From: Leptotrichiaceae bacterium
Lineage (GTDB): Bacteria > Fusobacteriota > Fusobacteriia > Fusobacteriales > Leptotrichiaceae
DNA: 35,973 nucleotides
Reading direction: 5' to 3'
NCBI GenBank assembly: GCA_018059165.1
Contig: JAGOYM010000003.1
Coordinates: 1 to 35,973 of the forward strand
Part shown: positions 26,555-35,813 of the stretch, piece after piece
Position numbering within the stretch: position 1 is the first letter of the stretch
How the letters are laid out: the number at the start of each line of letters is the position of its first letter
Notes under the pieces: model-generated
The model's database searches: none
The model's input: only the letters and a program-made list of their open reading frames with translations
Told to the model about the DNA's origin: nothing
Made by a program: the position numbers and the translations under genes

Positions 26555-27391
26555 TTAATTCATTTTGTATTCAAAGTATCCTTTTATTCTTCCACTTAAT
26601 ACAGTATAATGGTATTCTCTATTTTTCGTCACTATAAGACCACCTATATTCCTGCATAATTTTTTTATAAATTTAAATATATATGTGAAGTTTTTTCTAT
26701 ATTTAACTTCTTTTTTTACTAATGCACCGTAGCCTAGTGCGTATCTATAGGCTCTGTTTATATCATCGTAGTTTCCTTTTTTTGCAGGATGATAAATTAT
26801 ATCATTAGCGAAGTAATCTCCCTTAAATCCTTTATGCATAAGTGTTAGTACATAATCAGATTCTTCTCCACTTCCATAGTAGGCTCCAACGCCCATATTT
26901 TCATCGAATAAAGAAATATCTTCTCTTGAAAAATTAACAAAAAATGTTATTGATTTCACAGTATCTTCAATATTCGAATATGTTAATTCTGTATCCTTTT
27001 CAAGCATATTCCCTGTCCCGTAGTCTTTTCCTCTTTCAAGTGTTCTACATGAGTATATCTTTTTTTCTTTATTGCCTTCAAAGTAATTTATTACTTTTTG
27101 AAGTGTATCTTTTTCATATTCACAATCATCATCAGGAAATCCTACAATATCTCCATCCATCATAAATAAGCCCTTATTTCTATTCAAACTTAATCCTAAT
27201 TCATAACTTTTATTATATTTGATATCAAAATCATTTTGGTATTTCTCAATCAAATCAACAATATTCAACTCATTATTTTGATCTATCACAATTAATTCAA
27301 AGTTTTTATATGTTTGAATTGATAAGCTTTTTAGAAATAAATCTAATTCATCATAAGTGTTTATTGTCGGCATTATTAGTGAAATTTTCAT
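26555..27391 (-). CDS. Family 2-type glycosyltransferase
   Basis: A 278-residue GT-A protein. The start MKISLIMPTINTYDELDLFL with SIQTYKNFELIVIDQNN is GT2-like, and the acidic metal site is FPDDDCEY (D87-D89). The later GSGEESDYVLTLMHKGFK is the family's acceptor-side acidic motif. The C-terminal region (230-278) is rich in basic and aromatic residues. Donor and linkage are unknown. It follows the secreted hydrolase gene by 11 nt; AAGGAGA precedes the ATG. Confidence 0.86.
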   Translation of the reverse strand: MKISLIMPTINTYDELDLFLKSLSIQTYKNFELIVIDQNNELNIVDLIEKYQNDFDIKYNKSYELGLSLNRNKGLFMMDGDIVGFPDDDCEYEKDTLQKVINYFEGNKEKKIYSCRTLERGKDYGTGNMLEKDTELTYSNIEDTVKSITFFVNFSREDISLFDENMGVGAYYGSGEESDYVLTLMHKGFKGDYFANDIIYHPAKKGNYDDINRAYRYALGYGALVKKEVKYRKNFTYIFKFIKKLCRNIGGLIVTKNREYHYTVLSGRIKGYFEYKMN

Positions 27392-27402
27392 AGTGGATCT
27401 CC

Positions 27403-28284
27403 TTAATTTTCTATATTTTCTTCTTTTATATCTTCCTTAGGTACCTCTACTTTTTGTGTTTCTACTTTAGGAATTTCAATTTTAGGTACTTCTATCGAAA
27501 AAACTGTAACATATGGTAAATGATCACTCAGGTCTGTCCATTTATTCCCATTCGTTTCTTTTATGAAATAACTTTCTTTAACTTTCCATTTTTTGCTTGA
27601 GTCACCCCAAATATAGTCAATTCTAGGATTTTTTACTTTTCTTTTTTCATTGTCTAAATCGTTTATATTTGATCCTAACATATAGCTATCTTCCCAATCT
27701 TTACTTATATCATTATAATACTCACTAGTTGGTAGTAAATTGAAATCTCCCATCATGAATTTTATATCTGCATCAAACATTGCTGTAATGCTCAATAATG
27801 ATTCTATTTCTTTTGGTTTAATTTCTTCTTTAAAGTCAAGGTGTGTATTTATAAGTAATATCTTTGAATTAAATACTTTCTCATCAATTTCTGCAGCTAA
27901 TACTTGTCTTTTTTCAGACCCTATTGATGGCAATTCATATGTATATATTTTTGTAATAGGATATTTAGATATGAATGCAATTCCAAATTCTCCACCATCA
28001 AAGTTTCTGGCTTTTTGAAAATAAAAATAATTGTATCCTAATGCTTGTGACATGTCGTATGCAATATCTTTAAATTTACTTCTATTTGTATTTTTATCTA
28101 CTTCTTGTAACGCTATAAAATCAGGGTTTTCAGCCTTTATATTTGCTCCTAATTTTGCACCATCAGCTAATCTTCCTCCATAAATATTATACGTCATTAT
28201 TTTGAAATCTTCCGCGTTTATATTTGTTGTAATCGACATAGTTATAATCATCAATAGTAATATCTTTATTTTATTTGAGAACAT
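27403..28284 (-). CDS. Secreted endonuclease/exonuclease/phosphatase (EEP) family hydrolase
   Basis: A 293-residue exported metal-dependent phosphodiesterase-type protein. A signal peptide (1-24) ends at NINA-EDF. The EEP catalytic set is complete: N33 (TYNIYGG), E61 (ALQEVD), H148 (LINTHLD), D180 and N182 (MGDFNLLP), D223 (RIDYIW) and D254-H255 (LSDHLPY). The last 30 residues (264-293) form a Pro/Lys/Glu/Val tail with repeats of the type PKVE/PKIE. Members cleave DNA, sphingolipids or other phosphodiesters, so the substrate is open. It is surrounded by glycosyltransferase genes in a locus with a TagF-like enzyme, making a phosphodiester-containing glycan a possible target (inference). GGGGAG precedes the ATG. 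Confidence 0.86.
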   Translation of the reverse strand: MFSNKIKILLLMIITMSITTNINAEDFKIMTYNIYGGRLADGAKLGANIKAENPDFIALQEVDKNTNRSKFKDIAYDMSQALGYNYFYFQKARNFDGGEFGIAFISKYPITKIYTYELPSIGSEKRQVLAAEIDEKVFNSKILLINTHLDFKEEIKPKEIESLLSITAMFDADIKFMMGDFNLLPTSEYYNDISKDWEDSYMLGSNINDLDNEKRKVKNPRIDYIWGDSSKKWKVKESYFIKETNGNKWTDLSDHLPYVTVFSIEVPKIEIPKVETQKVEVPKEDIKEENIEN

Positions 28285-28321
28285 TTATCTCCCCTTCATT
28301 TCTGGTCATTATTTATAGTCA

Positions 28322-29056
28322 TTAATATTTTTTTATGTAATATCTCAAAACTATTCTTATTTTTTTTATAAGTTTTTTGATACCCTTCAGGTGTTTACTT
28401 TCTAAAAATAACTTTGCCTTAAGGCTTGACCAACTATCATTCCACCAATGTATTCCATATGTATTTGCCTTTATGCATTCATCTGAATATTTTTCAGTAA
28501 AATGATATGGGTAGAAATATTCTCTAGGATATATTACTATATCTCCTTTCAATGTATTTTCTCTTTTTTCAGTTAATCCATATTTTTTTTCTAAAATATA
28601 TGTGAATATTTTAGGAATTGTCCATATTGGTAATTCCCATATATCTTCTTCATAGAACTCCATTACATCTTTTAAAAATGGGCTTTTAGGCTCTGTCCCA
28701 AATATCCCAACACTAACATGTGTATCATCTTCATATCCCGTAAAAAAGCTATGATTAAGTAATGGTGTTATATCTTTAACAATTTCCATATCAGTATCTA
28801 CATAGATTCCCCCGTTTTCATACAAATAGTGAGCCCTTATATAATCTGAAACATATGCCCATAATTTACGATCATATGCTTCTTTAAAAAATCTATTTTT
28901 TTCTAAATGTAATGTAATATCAAAGTTTTTCTCATTTATTTCTATAATCTCATAATCTGAAAGATATTTCTTCCATGATTCATAGCACTTATAGAAAATT
29001 TTTGGTTTTGGTGCATTACCCACCCAAACGTAATGTATTTTTTTCTCTATCATCAT
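28322..29056 (-). CDS. DXD-motif glycosyltransferase (Gly_transf_sug / GT32-like)
   Basis: A 244-residue cytoplasmic enzyme of the capsular/mannosyltransferase OCH1-like group. It starts with IEKKIHYVWVGNAPKP and has the hallmark ARAHYLYENGGIYVDTD-type block, here SDYIRAHYLYENGGIYVDTD with the metal-binding D87-T-D89. Substrate unknown. The first of two adjacent ATGs (29056) has AAGGAAG 3 nt before it. It overlaps the end of the polymerase gene by 41 nt in another frame; both frames look genuine because the motif begins right at this start. Confidence 0.88.
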   Translation of the reverse strand: MMIEKKIHYVWVGNAPKPKIFYKCYESWKKYLSDYEIIEINEKNFDITLHLEKNRFFKEAYDRKLWAYVSDYIRAHYLYENGGIYVDTDMEIVKDITPLLNHSFFTGYEDDTHVSVGIFGTEPKSPFLKDVMEFYEEDIWELPIWTIPKIFTYILEKKYGLTEKRENTLKGDIVIYPREYFYPYHFTEKYSDECIKANTYGIHWWNDSWSSLKAKLFLESKHLKGIKKLIKKIRIVLRYYIKKY

Positions 29057-30431
29057 AATCTTCCTTTATCCTCATAAAAATATAGCTAAAAGCCGTTATT
29101 CCAATATATATTGTTGCTAGTAATAACATATTCTTTATTAGATTATCTCCAAAAAATGAACCTCTTGGAATATAAAATAAATTTGGAATAAAGTAATAAC
29201 TTGTCATAAGTAGAAATCTATATTTAACAACATATTTTTCATACTTTATTATAGTAATTCCCAATATTATAGAAATTATTATTAGCCAAATAATTCCTAA
29301 GTCATATAATTCAGCGATGTAGTTAGATCCTATCCCTTCACCTAATAAATAAGCTTTCGGATCTAATAAATATGTTAATTTATCCGCCAGTGAATTTGTT
29401 GTTGCCAATGTTTCCATAGACTGCGGTTTAAATCCAAATATACCTTGTAAGATATACGGATATGAACTCTGCCCAACAATTTGCCCTTTCATTGCAACTG
29501 TGTATCCTAATACTAAATAACTTACTCCTTGTGAAAACAGAAAATTATATATCCCATTTATCAAATCTAGAGAGAATACTTTTTTACTCCTAACAGAAAC
29601 TAATATTTGTGAGAATAATATTGTAAATCCCACTAACTTCGCCATTGTTTGTGTTTTTATTCTAACCCCATAAACTTTCGCATAATACCATAGAACAAAT
29701 AGTAGCTGTGTCAAGAATATTGCTCTAGCACCTTTGAATGAATCTAATAATTTTATCATTAAGTATAAGCTTGAAATAAATACAAATTTTTTCTTTGGTG
29801 GAACTGATATAAGAAATATAAGAAACCCTATAGTCAATATCATTCCTGATCCTTTTGTAAAAAATGGATAATCTATACCTTTTAATATCCCTGTATAATA
29901 CGCTTCGTATCCTGCTCTTAGTATGATTTTCATTTGAATAAACATTTTGTACGATAGTGGTAACAATGCTACAAAGAACATTATCATTCCTATATCGGTG
30001 TATGTCTTATTGCTTTCCAAAGAAACTTTTGGATTCAGATCTCCTTCATTTAATATTCCTATAAAAAATCCTAAGTGTGTAAATAATAATATCAATATAA
30101 ATATTATTATTATTTCATTTCTTGTTTCGTAATAGAAGAAATAATTCTTAAATTTTGTTGCCCACCCGAATTCTTTGTATTCAACTAAATCTAAGAAAAC
30201 TCTAGTGAAATTGAATAAAAATAATGTATAAATAAATATCATGTATGAGCTAAGCCAATTTAGAAATATCTTTGATGTTACGAATGTATAAATATATATT
30301 GCCATAAGCATCAATTCTAGGAATTTCATTTCCTGCTTATCTGTTGAGAATTTAAAATATGATATTGAAAAGAATACCAATAAAATTATAAATAAATGCG
30401 ATACTAAAAGTAATACTTTATCTTTTTTCAT
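29016..30431 (-). CDS. Polysaccharide repeat-unit polymerase (Wzy-like)
   Basis: A 471-residue inner-membrane protein with about 11-12 hydrophobic helices and no soluble domain. A long non-helical periplasmic loop (about 310-380, including SYPYILQGIFGFKPQS and GEGIGSNYIAELYDLG) matches the layout of Wzy / oligosaccharide repeat-unit polymerases, which join lipid-linked repeats at the periplasmic face. Wzy proteins share little sequence, so the call rests on topology plus neighbours: a Wzx flippase and an initiating transferase in the same locus. It starts 47 nt after the aldo/keto reductase, the widest gap inside the cluster, with no promoter or hairpin in it. GAGGGGA precedes the ATG. Confidence 0.77.
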   Translation of the reverse strand: MKKDKVLLLVSHLFIILLVFFSISYFKFSTDKQEMKFLELMLMAIYIYTFVTSKIFLNWLSSYMIFIYTLFLFNFTRVFLDLVEYKEFGWATKFKNYFFYYETRNEIIIIFILILLFTHLGFFIGILNEGDLNPKVSLESNKTYTDIGMIMFFVALLPLSYKMFIQMKIILRAGYEAYYTGILKGIDYPFFTKGSGMILTIGFLIFLISVPPKKKFVFISSLYLMIKLLDSFKGARAIFLTQLLFVLWYYAKVYGVRIKTQTMAKLVGFTILFSQILVSVRSKKVFSLDLINGIYNFLFSQGVSYLVLGYTVAMKGQIVGQSSYPYILQGIFGFKPQSMETLATTNSLADKLTYLLDPKAYLLGEGIGSNYIAELYDLGIIWLIIISIILGITIIKYEKYVVKYRFLLMTSYYFIPNLFYIPRGSFFGDNLIKNMLLLATIYIGITAFSYIFMRIKEDYDDREKNTLRLGG

Positions 30432-30478
30432 AAGTTTTCTTCCCCTCTCATTATTTCATATTCTTCTGTTATGTTAGA

Positions 30479-31381
30479 TTATGCAACTTCATGACCTACT
30501 AGTGCATCTAATATTGCAAACCAATCTGCTCTTGTCAGTTTTATATTAAGTGCATTTACTGCTTCTGATATTCTATTAATCTTCCCGCTACCAACTATCG
30601 GTATTAATTTTGCTGGATGCGCGAGTAACCATGCATATGCAATCTCAGAAATATTCTCTGTATTATGCTTTCTAGCTATTTCAGTCAATACATTTCTAAC
30701 CCTTATAGCACTTTCTGATTGTGATGTGAATATTTCACCACCTGCAAGAGGTGACCATATCATAGGGTTTATTCTTTTCTCTTGTAAAAATTTAATTGTT
30801 CCATTTTCAAAATTGTCGTATTTTAAAACAGATGCCTCTATTTGATTTGTTACCAAATCAAAATCTAAATACGATTGAAGTAGAGTGAAGTCATTCTGTG
30901 TAAAATTTGATACTCCAAAATAATTGACTTTGCCTTCTGATTTAAGTTGGTTAAATGCTCTTGCCACATCTTCTGGATCCATGAAAGGATCTGGTCTATG
31001 TATTAAAAGAACATCAATATAATCTGTCCCGAAATTTTGAAGTGATCTCTCAGCAGATTTCACTATGTGATCAAATGTCGTGTTATAGTAATGTCCGTCG
31101 TGTTCTGGCCTGTTATTAGATTTGAATACAATACCTGTTTTTGTAACAATTTCCATTTTTTCTCTTATTTTAGGATTTAGTTTTAGCGCTTCACCAAATA
31201 TCTCTTCGCATGTGAAGTTGCCATATATATCAGCATGATCAAATGTTGTTATTCCCATTTCCAAACATTGCTCAATTAATTGTAGCAATTGCTCTTTCGA
31301 GATATCCCATTCGTTAAGCCTCCACAATCCGTGGACAATTCTTGAAAACTCTAAATCTGTGGACATTTTAACTCTTTCCAT
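30479..31381 (-). CDS. Aldo/keto reductase, YdhF-like
   Basis: A 300-residue NADPH-type oxidoreductase of the AKR superfamily (TIM barrel). It is very close to E. coli YdhF over its whole length, for example EFSRIVHGLWRL, TTFDHADIYGNFTCEEIFGEALKL, LLIHRPDPFMD and NYFGVSNFTQ. The catalytic tetrad is D48 or D51, Y53, K81 and H128. The physiological substrate of this group is unknown. It lies between a GT2 gene and the polymerase, 19 nt and 47 nt away. A role in making a modified sugar would fit the place but is inference; it could equally be a general stress enzyme carried along. GGAGG lies 7 nt before the ATG at 31381. Confidence 0.92.
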   Translation of the reverse strand: MERVKMSTDLEFSRIVHGLWRLNEWDISKEQLLQLIEQCLEMGITTFDHADIYGNFTCEEIFGEALKLNPKIREKMEIVTKTGIVFKSNNRPEHDGHYYNTTFDHIVKSAERSLQNFGTDYIDVLLIHRPDPFMDPEDVARAFNQLKSEGKVNYFGVSNFTQNDFTLLQSYLDFDLVTNQIEASVLKYDNFENGTIKFLQEKRINPMIWSPLAGGEIFTSQSESAIRVRNVLTEIARKHNTENISEIAYAWLLAHPAKLIPIVGSGKINRISEAVNALNIKLTRADWFAILDALVGHEVA

Positions 31382-31400
31382 ATAATTTCCTCCTGATTTA

Positions 31401-32270
31401 CTACTTCCTTTTCAAATCCATATATATTCCTATTGGTAGAGATAAAATGAAAAATAATTTTGAATAACTCTCTTTAAACATCTTAGAAAAGCTATAATTT
31501 GCTACTCTACAAAATTTATAATAAACTGCATTATTAAATATTTTTTCTTTGAAAATCATTTTGTGCTTATTTCTTTCATTATGATAAAGTGCATTTCCTT
31601 TAGGGTTTCTTAGCAACAAATCATTATATTTTGCAGTTAACCCATCTTCATGGTACTGTTTTATTTCTATTTTCTCATTAATATATAGCATTTCGTATTT
31701 TTCAGCAATTCTATTATATACTAATGCTTCTGTTGTAAATTTTTCTCCATCAAATACTGGAAACTTATAGTTTTTGATTACTTCAGTTCGAAACATAAGT
31801 CCTTTATCTCCAGTAACCTTATATTTGTTATAAATATTAAATTGTGTTTCAACCATTTCATCATTAGGAAATTCGCTTCCTATAGTTGATCCATCAGGAT
31901 ATGTAGATAGATATCCCATTCCTACTATTTTAGCATTTTTTTCAACTTTTTTCCAATATTCTAGTATTATCTCAAGTGCATTGGAAACATATTCGTCATC
32001 TGAATCTAAACATATGAATAATTCACCTTTTGCATTATCAAGAGCGTAGTTGTATGCTCTTTGTTTACCACCATTTTCTTTGTAGTAATATGATATATTC
32101 AAAATATTTTCTTTTATAAATTGTTGAACAGTTTCATTAGTATTATCAACTGACCCATCATCAACTATTAACCACTCAAAGTCTTTGAATGTCTGCTTCT
32201 TTAGTGACTCGTAAAGGCTTATTAGCAAACCTTCTCTATTATATGTTGGAGTGAAAATTGTAAATTTCAT
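31401..32270 (-). CDS. Family 2 glycosyltransferase
   Basis: A 289-residue GT-A enzyme with TIFTPTYNREGLL, KKQTFKDFEWLIVDDGSVDNT and the DXD-type site CLDSDDEYV (D89-D92), followed by the acceptor-side QYHEDGLTAK. The C-terminal stretch (about 250-289, FSKMFKESYSKLFFILSLPIGIYM) contains a hydrophobic segment that may attach it to the membrane. Donor and acceptor unknown. It begins 18 nt after the flippase gene, with GGGGGAG before the ATG. Confidence 0.9.
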   Translation of the reverse strand: MKFTIFTPTYNREGLLISLYESLKKQTFKDFEWLIVDDGSVDNTNETVQQFIKENILNISYYYKENGGKQRAYNYALDNAKGELFICLDSDDEYVSNALEIILEYWKKVEKNAKIVGMGYLSTYPDGSTIGSEFPNDEMVETQFNIYNKYKVTGDKGLMFRTEVIKNYKFPVFDGEKFTTEALVYNRIAEKYEMLYINEKIEIKQYHEDGLTAKYNDLLLRNPKGNALYHNERNKHKMIFKEKIFNNAVYYKFCRVANYSFSKMFKESYSKLFFILSLPIGIYMDLKRK

Positions 32271-32288
32271 ACTCTCCCCCTATTGATT

Positions 32289-33749
32289 TTATTTTTTTAT
32301 AATTTTTCCTTTTATTCTAAAAAGTATCGAAAGTATCTTATCTGCAACAACTTTGTTTATCATTATCTTCATTATGATTCCCAAATATAATAACTTCAAT
32401 AGAAATTTTGTTATTGATAAATCTTCTGTTGCTAAGTACAAGATAAATGGATTTATTATTATAAATAGATATATTAAGAGCTTCTTATAATCAAATTCTA
32501 CTTTGTATTTTTTCTTTATTACAACCATTTCTATTGCTGCTCTTAATAAGAATGCAATAAGCGTTGTCCAAGATGCTATAAGAGCACCGTGTTGAACATT
32601 TCCAGGGATAAGTAATAAATTGAACCCTAAATTAAATAACATTGCAAAAACTGTAAACCAAAGTATGTAGATACTGTTTTCATGAAAATGAAAGAAATAA
32701 TCTAGACAATACAAAGCCTGTATTACAACAGCTGCTAATATTATTGGTACGTAAGGTATTGCATTATAATAATTTTTTGGAAATATTAACATAATTGCTT
32801 CAGGTGCAAATAATTGTGCTAATACACAAACTATTGTTATTATAGCTAGGAAGTCTTCTATACTTTTCGTTACTTTCCTATTGTGAGGATCTTTTTTCAT
32901 TGCTTCATAGAATTCCGGAGTCCAACTATTAACGAATGAACCTGTAACTACTGTTAATACTCGTCCAGCAGTATATGCTAATGTATAATACCCTACCGTT
33001 GCTAAATCTACAAATCTCGCTAAAACAATTCTGTCACTAAAGTTTACTATTTGATCAGTTAACTCTATGAAGATTAATGGTAATCCATTTTTCATAGAAT
33101 ATCCTATATATTCTTTTTTTACTTTGAATTTGAATTTTAGAAAATAGTCTTTGAAGCAATAAATAAGCAATACTCCCACTGCTATTAAATTTGCCATTTG
33201 ATTACCAAAGACTCCTAATTTCAATGTTTTAATAAAATAAACTGCTAAAATGTAATTTGTAAAAAAGCTTATTAACGTACCAATAGCAACTTTGACATAC
33301 ATTTTCTTCATTCTAAATAATGTTATTGCTAACGTATTCAGTGCATTGATAAATGCTGTGAATATAGAAATTAGTATTAAGGGCCTATAACTTATTGTTT
33401 TCAAATCTATTATATATGAAAACCATTTTTCTGCTATTGGTGTTAGTAAAAATAGAAACAACAACGCATTTATAGTAATAACAATAGCTGTTACAGTAAA
33501 CATATAGCTCCCAAGTTCATTCTCGTTTTCTTTTAGCTCAACATATTTTTTCATTTGCGCATTATATAACCCAAGACCTAATAGAACAGTAAAAAGTGTT
33601 GTTATAGGACTTAATGTACCAATTATTCCAAATTGTTCTTGTGTTAGAATTCTTGTCATAATTGGTAAAAATATTAATGATCCCATTTTTGTTAATATAT
33701 TTGCAAACGTATAGACCATTGTTCCTTTTAGTAAATTCTTATTATCCAT
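32289..33749 (-). CDS. Polysaccharide flippase (Wzx-like, MOP superfamily)
   Basis: A 486-residue membrane protein with about 14 helices, the usual Wzx number. The start LLKGTMVYTFANILTKMGSL is characteristic of the polysaccharide transporter branch of the MOP superfamily, as is GYYTLAYTAGRVL near 265. It would flip undecaprenyl-linked repeat units to the periplasmic face for the Wzy-like polymerase. It begins 31 nt after kpsF. The Shine-Dalgarno AAAGG is about 11 nt from the ATG, rather far. Confidence 0.9.
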   Translation of the reverse strand: MDNKNLLKGTMVYTFANILTKMGSLIFLPIMTRILTQEQFGIIGTLSPITTLFTVLLGLGLYNAQMKKYVELKENENELGSYMFTVTAIVITINALLFLFLLTPIAEKWFSYIIDLKTISYRPLILISIFTAFINALNTLAITLFRMKKMYVKVAIGTLISFFTNYILAVYFIKTLKLGVFGNQMANLIAVGVLLIYCFKDYFLKFKFKVKKEYIGYSMKNGLPLIFIELTDQIVNFSDRIVLARFVDLATVGYYTLAYTAGRVLTVVTGSFVNSWTPEFYEAMKKDPHNRKVTKSIEDFLAIITIVCVLAQLFAPEAIMLIFPKNYYNAIPYVPIILAAVVIQALYCLDYFFHFHENSIYILWFTVFAMLFNLGFNLLLIPGNVQHGALIASWTTLIAFLLRAAIEMVVIKKKYKVEFDYKKLLIYLFIIINPFILYLATEDLSITKFLLKLLYLGIIMKIMINKVVADKILSILFRIKGKIIKK

Positions 33750-33780
33750 AATTAAATATACCTTTTACCCTCTTCAATTT

Positions 33781-34761
33781 TTATCTAAGACCTACCAAAT
33801 CATGTATTCTTATTATTCCAAGTAACTTTTTATTTTGTTTCTCCGTAACCGGTAACACACTAATCTGACTTTTTCTGTTTTCCATAACTTCAAGTGCTTC
33901 GACTGCTAATATATCCTGTGTTATAGTTATTGGGTTTTCTGTCATTATATCTTTTGCTTTATAGTTGAAAAACTCTTGCTTGTTAGATAGTGCTCTTCGT
34001 ATATCACCTTCTGTTATTATTCCTAATAGCTTATAATTCTCAACTACACAAACTGCACCCATATTTTTATTACTTAATATCATTAATATATCTTCTATGT
34101 GTTCATCTTTTGTGACTATTGGCATTTCATCTCCAGCATGCATCAAATCTTTTACTTTAAGTAGTAACCTTTTACCTAAACTACCTCCTGGATGATAAAG
34201 TGCAAAGTTCTCAGGCTTGAAGTCTCTTAATTTCATTAATACAACTGCTAAAGCATCACTCATAACAAGTGTTGCAGTTGTAGAACTCATTGGTGCTATC
34301 CCCATCGGACATGCTTCTTTTTCAACACCAATATTTATTATTAAATCTGCACTAACGCCTAACTTTGATTTCTCATTGCCCGTAAATGCGACTACTTTTG
34401 CTCCAATTCTTTTTATAGGTTCTATTATATTAATTATTTCATCAGAACTTCCACTATTAGAGATAATAATTACGATATCTCCCTCATCTATTATTCCTAA
34501 ATCTCCATGTATTGCTTCTGCAGCATTCATGAATATTGTTGTAGTTCCAGTTGATGATAATGTTGCTGCCATTTTCTTACCAATTATTCCTGATTTTCCA
34601 ATTCCAGCAATTACTATTTTATTTTTATTATTTGTTGTTTCTATTATCATTTTAGCTAATTCTGTAAATCTTTCATCAATTTTATTTTTCAACTTTTCTA
34701 ATTCATTAATTTCAATATCAAAAACATTTTTTGCTTCTTTCAATATATTTACATTAGCCAT
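33781..34761 (-). CDS. kpsF: Arabinose-5-phosphate isomerase (KpsF/GutQ/KdsD)
   Basis: A 326-residue enzyme that converts ribulose 5-phosphate to arabinose 5-phosphate, the first step to Kdo. The SIS domain has GIGKSG (53-58), AIHGDLG with H85, SNSGSSDE (101-108) and ACPMGIAPMSST, all typical of this group; two CBS domains follow (about 208-262 and 272-326). This implies Kdo in lipopolysaccharide or capsule and supports a diderm cell. Whether it serves the linked locus or general lipid A core synthesis is open. It starts 16 nt after manA; TGGAG precedes the ATG. Confidence 0.94.
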   Translation of the reverse strand: MANVNILKEAKNVFDIEINELEKLKNKIDERFTELAKMIIETTNNKNKIVIAGIGKSGIIGKKMAATLSSTGTTTIFMNAAEAIHGDLGIIDEGDIVIIISNSGSSDEIINIIEPIKRIGAKVVAFTGNEKSKLGVSADLIINIGVEKEACPMGIAPMSSTTATLVMSDALAVVLMKLRDFKPENFALYHPGGSLGKRLLLKVKDLMHAGDEMPIVTKDEHIEDILMILSNKNMGAVCVVENYKLLGIITEGDIRRALSNKQEFFNYKAKDIMTENPITITQDILAVEALEVMENRKSQISVLPVTEKQNKKLLGIIRIHDLVGLR

Positions 34762-34777
34762 ATTTTATTACTCCATT

Positions 34778-35743
34778 CTATATTGTTGTTCTTAAAATTT
34801 CTATATTACCATTCAATTTAACTTTTACATTCACTGGGACTAATAATGATTCACCTTTATGAATTTCTAAACACTCTTTGTAATCTGTTCCCCATTCAAG
34901 TTTTCCTGCTCCATCTAATATAGAATAGATAATCATGCTTCCGTTATTTATATCTTCTAATTCTGATGTTATTTTTATTTTTTCTATTGTATAGTATTTT
35001 TTTTCTACTATTTTTCTTCTTGTTTCACCTTCATTGAATATCGTGCTCACAACATCAACATCTTTTGAAAAATCTATTGTTTCTGCTGCTTCATCTATAT
35101 GTAACTCTCTTTTTATTCCATTTTCTTCTCTATCAAAATCATATATTCTATATGTAATATCCGAATTTTCTTGTATTTCTGCAATTAAAATACTTCCTTC
35201 TAATGATGCGTGTACTGTTCCAGGATTTATGTCTATTAAGTCTCCTGCTTTTACACTTTTGACTTTAAACATATCTGAAAAATCATTTGCTTTTGCTTTT
35301 GTAACAAATTGATCTTTTGTAATTCCTTCAGCCATCCCTAAAATAAGCTTCGCATCATCACTCGCTTCTATAACATACCAAGACTCACTTTTACCCAGTT
35401 CATTATGCTTTTTCATTGCTTGCTCATCTTCTGGATGCACTTGAATCGACAATCTGTCATTGATATCCAAATATTTTATTAATAATGGGAATAAATGTCC
35501 ATATTCTTCATACACTTTTTCTCCTACAAGTTCTGACTTATATGTATCATATACTTCCTGTAATGTCTTTCCTTTTAGTTTTCCATTTTCAACGATACTC
35601 ATTCCATTTGAATGTGCACTCACTTCCCATGATTCACCTATAATCTCATTTTCTGGTAATGTCATTCCTAACTCTGTCTCTAATGCTCTTCCACCCCATA
35701 TTTTCTTTATAAATACTTTTTCGAACCTTAATGGATAAATCAT
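34778..35743 (-). CDS. manA: Mannose-6-phosphate isomerase, class I (short, Bacillus-like type)
   Basis: A 321-residue zinc enzyme that interconverts fructose 6-phosphate and mannose 6-phosphate. The metal ligands are visible: H103 with Q101 (QVHPED), E120 (GKSESWYVI) and H178 (NPGTVHA). The start YPLRFEKVFIKKIWGGRAL is family-typical. Length matches the roughly 315-residue Firmicute form, not the 390-residue E. coli form. As first gene after the promoter of the polysaccharide cluster it probably feeds a mannose-derived sugar into the glycan, though sugar catabolism is possible. AAGGAG lies 6 nt before the ATG. Confidence 0.94.
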   Translation of the reverse strand: MIYPLRFEKVFIKKIWGGRALETELGMTLPENEIIGESWEVSAHSNGMSIVENGKLKGKTLQEVYDTYKSELVGEKVYEEYGHLFPLLIKYLDINDRLSIQVHPEDEQAMKKHNELGKSESWYVIEASDDAKLILGMAEGITKDQFVTKAKANDFSDMFKVKSVKAGDLIDINPGTVHASLEGSILIAEIQENSDITYRIYDFDREENGIKRELHIDEAAETIDFSKDVDVVSTIFNEGETRRKIVEKKYYTIEKIKITSELEDINNGSMIIYSILDGAGKLEWGTDYKECLEIHKGESLLVPVNVKVKLNGNIEILRTTI

Positions 35744-35813
35744 AAAAAACTCCTTTTCAGATTTTGTTTTATATTTATTTGTTTGTTATTTAAAACTCTT
35801 CAAATAGTATGAT

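Noticed and set aside
34217-34795. A 192-codon plus-strand open frame opposite kpsF
   Set aside because: Antisense to a gene with clear SIS motifs; no ribosome-binding site and no recognisable family.
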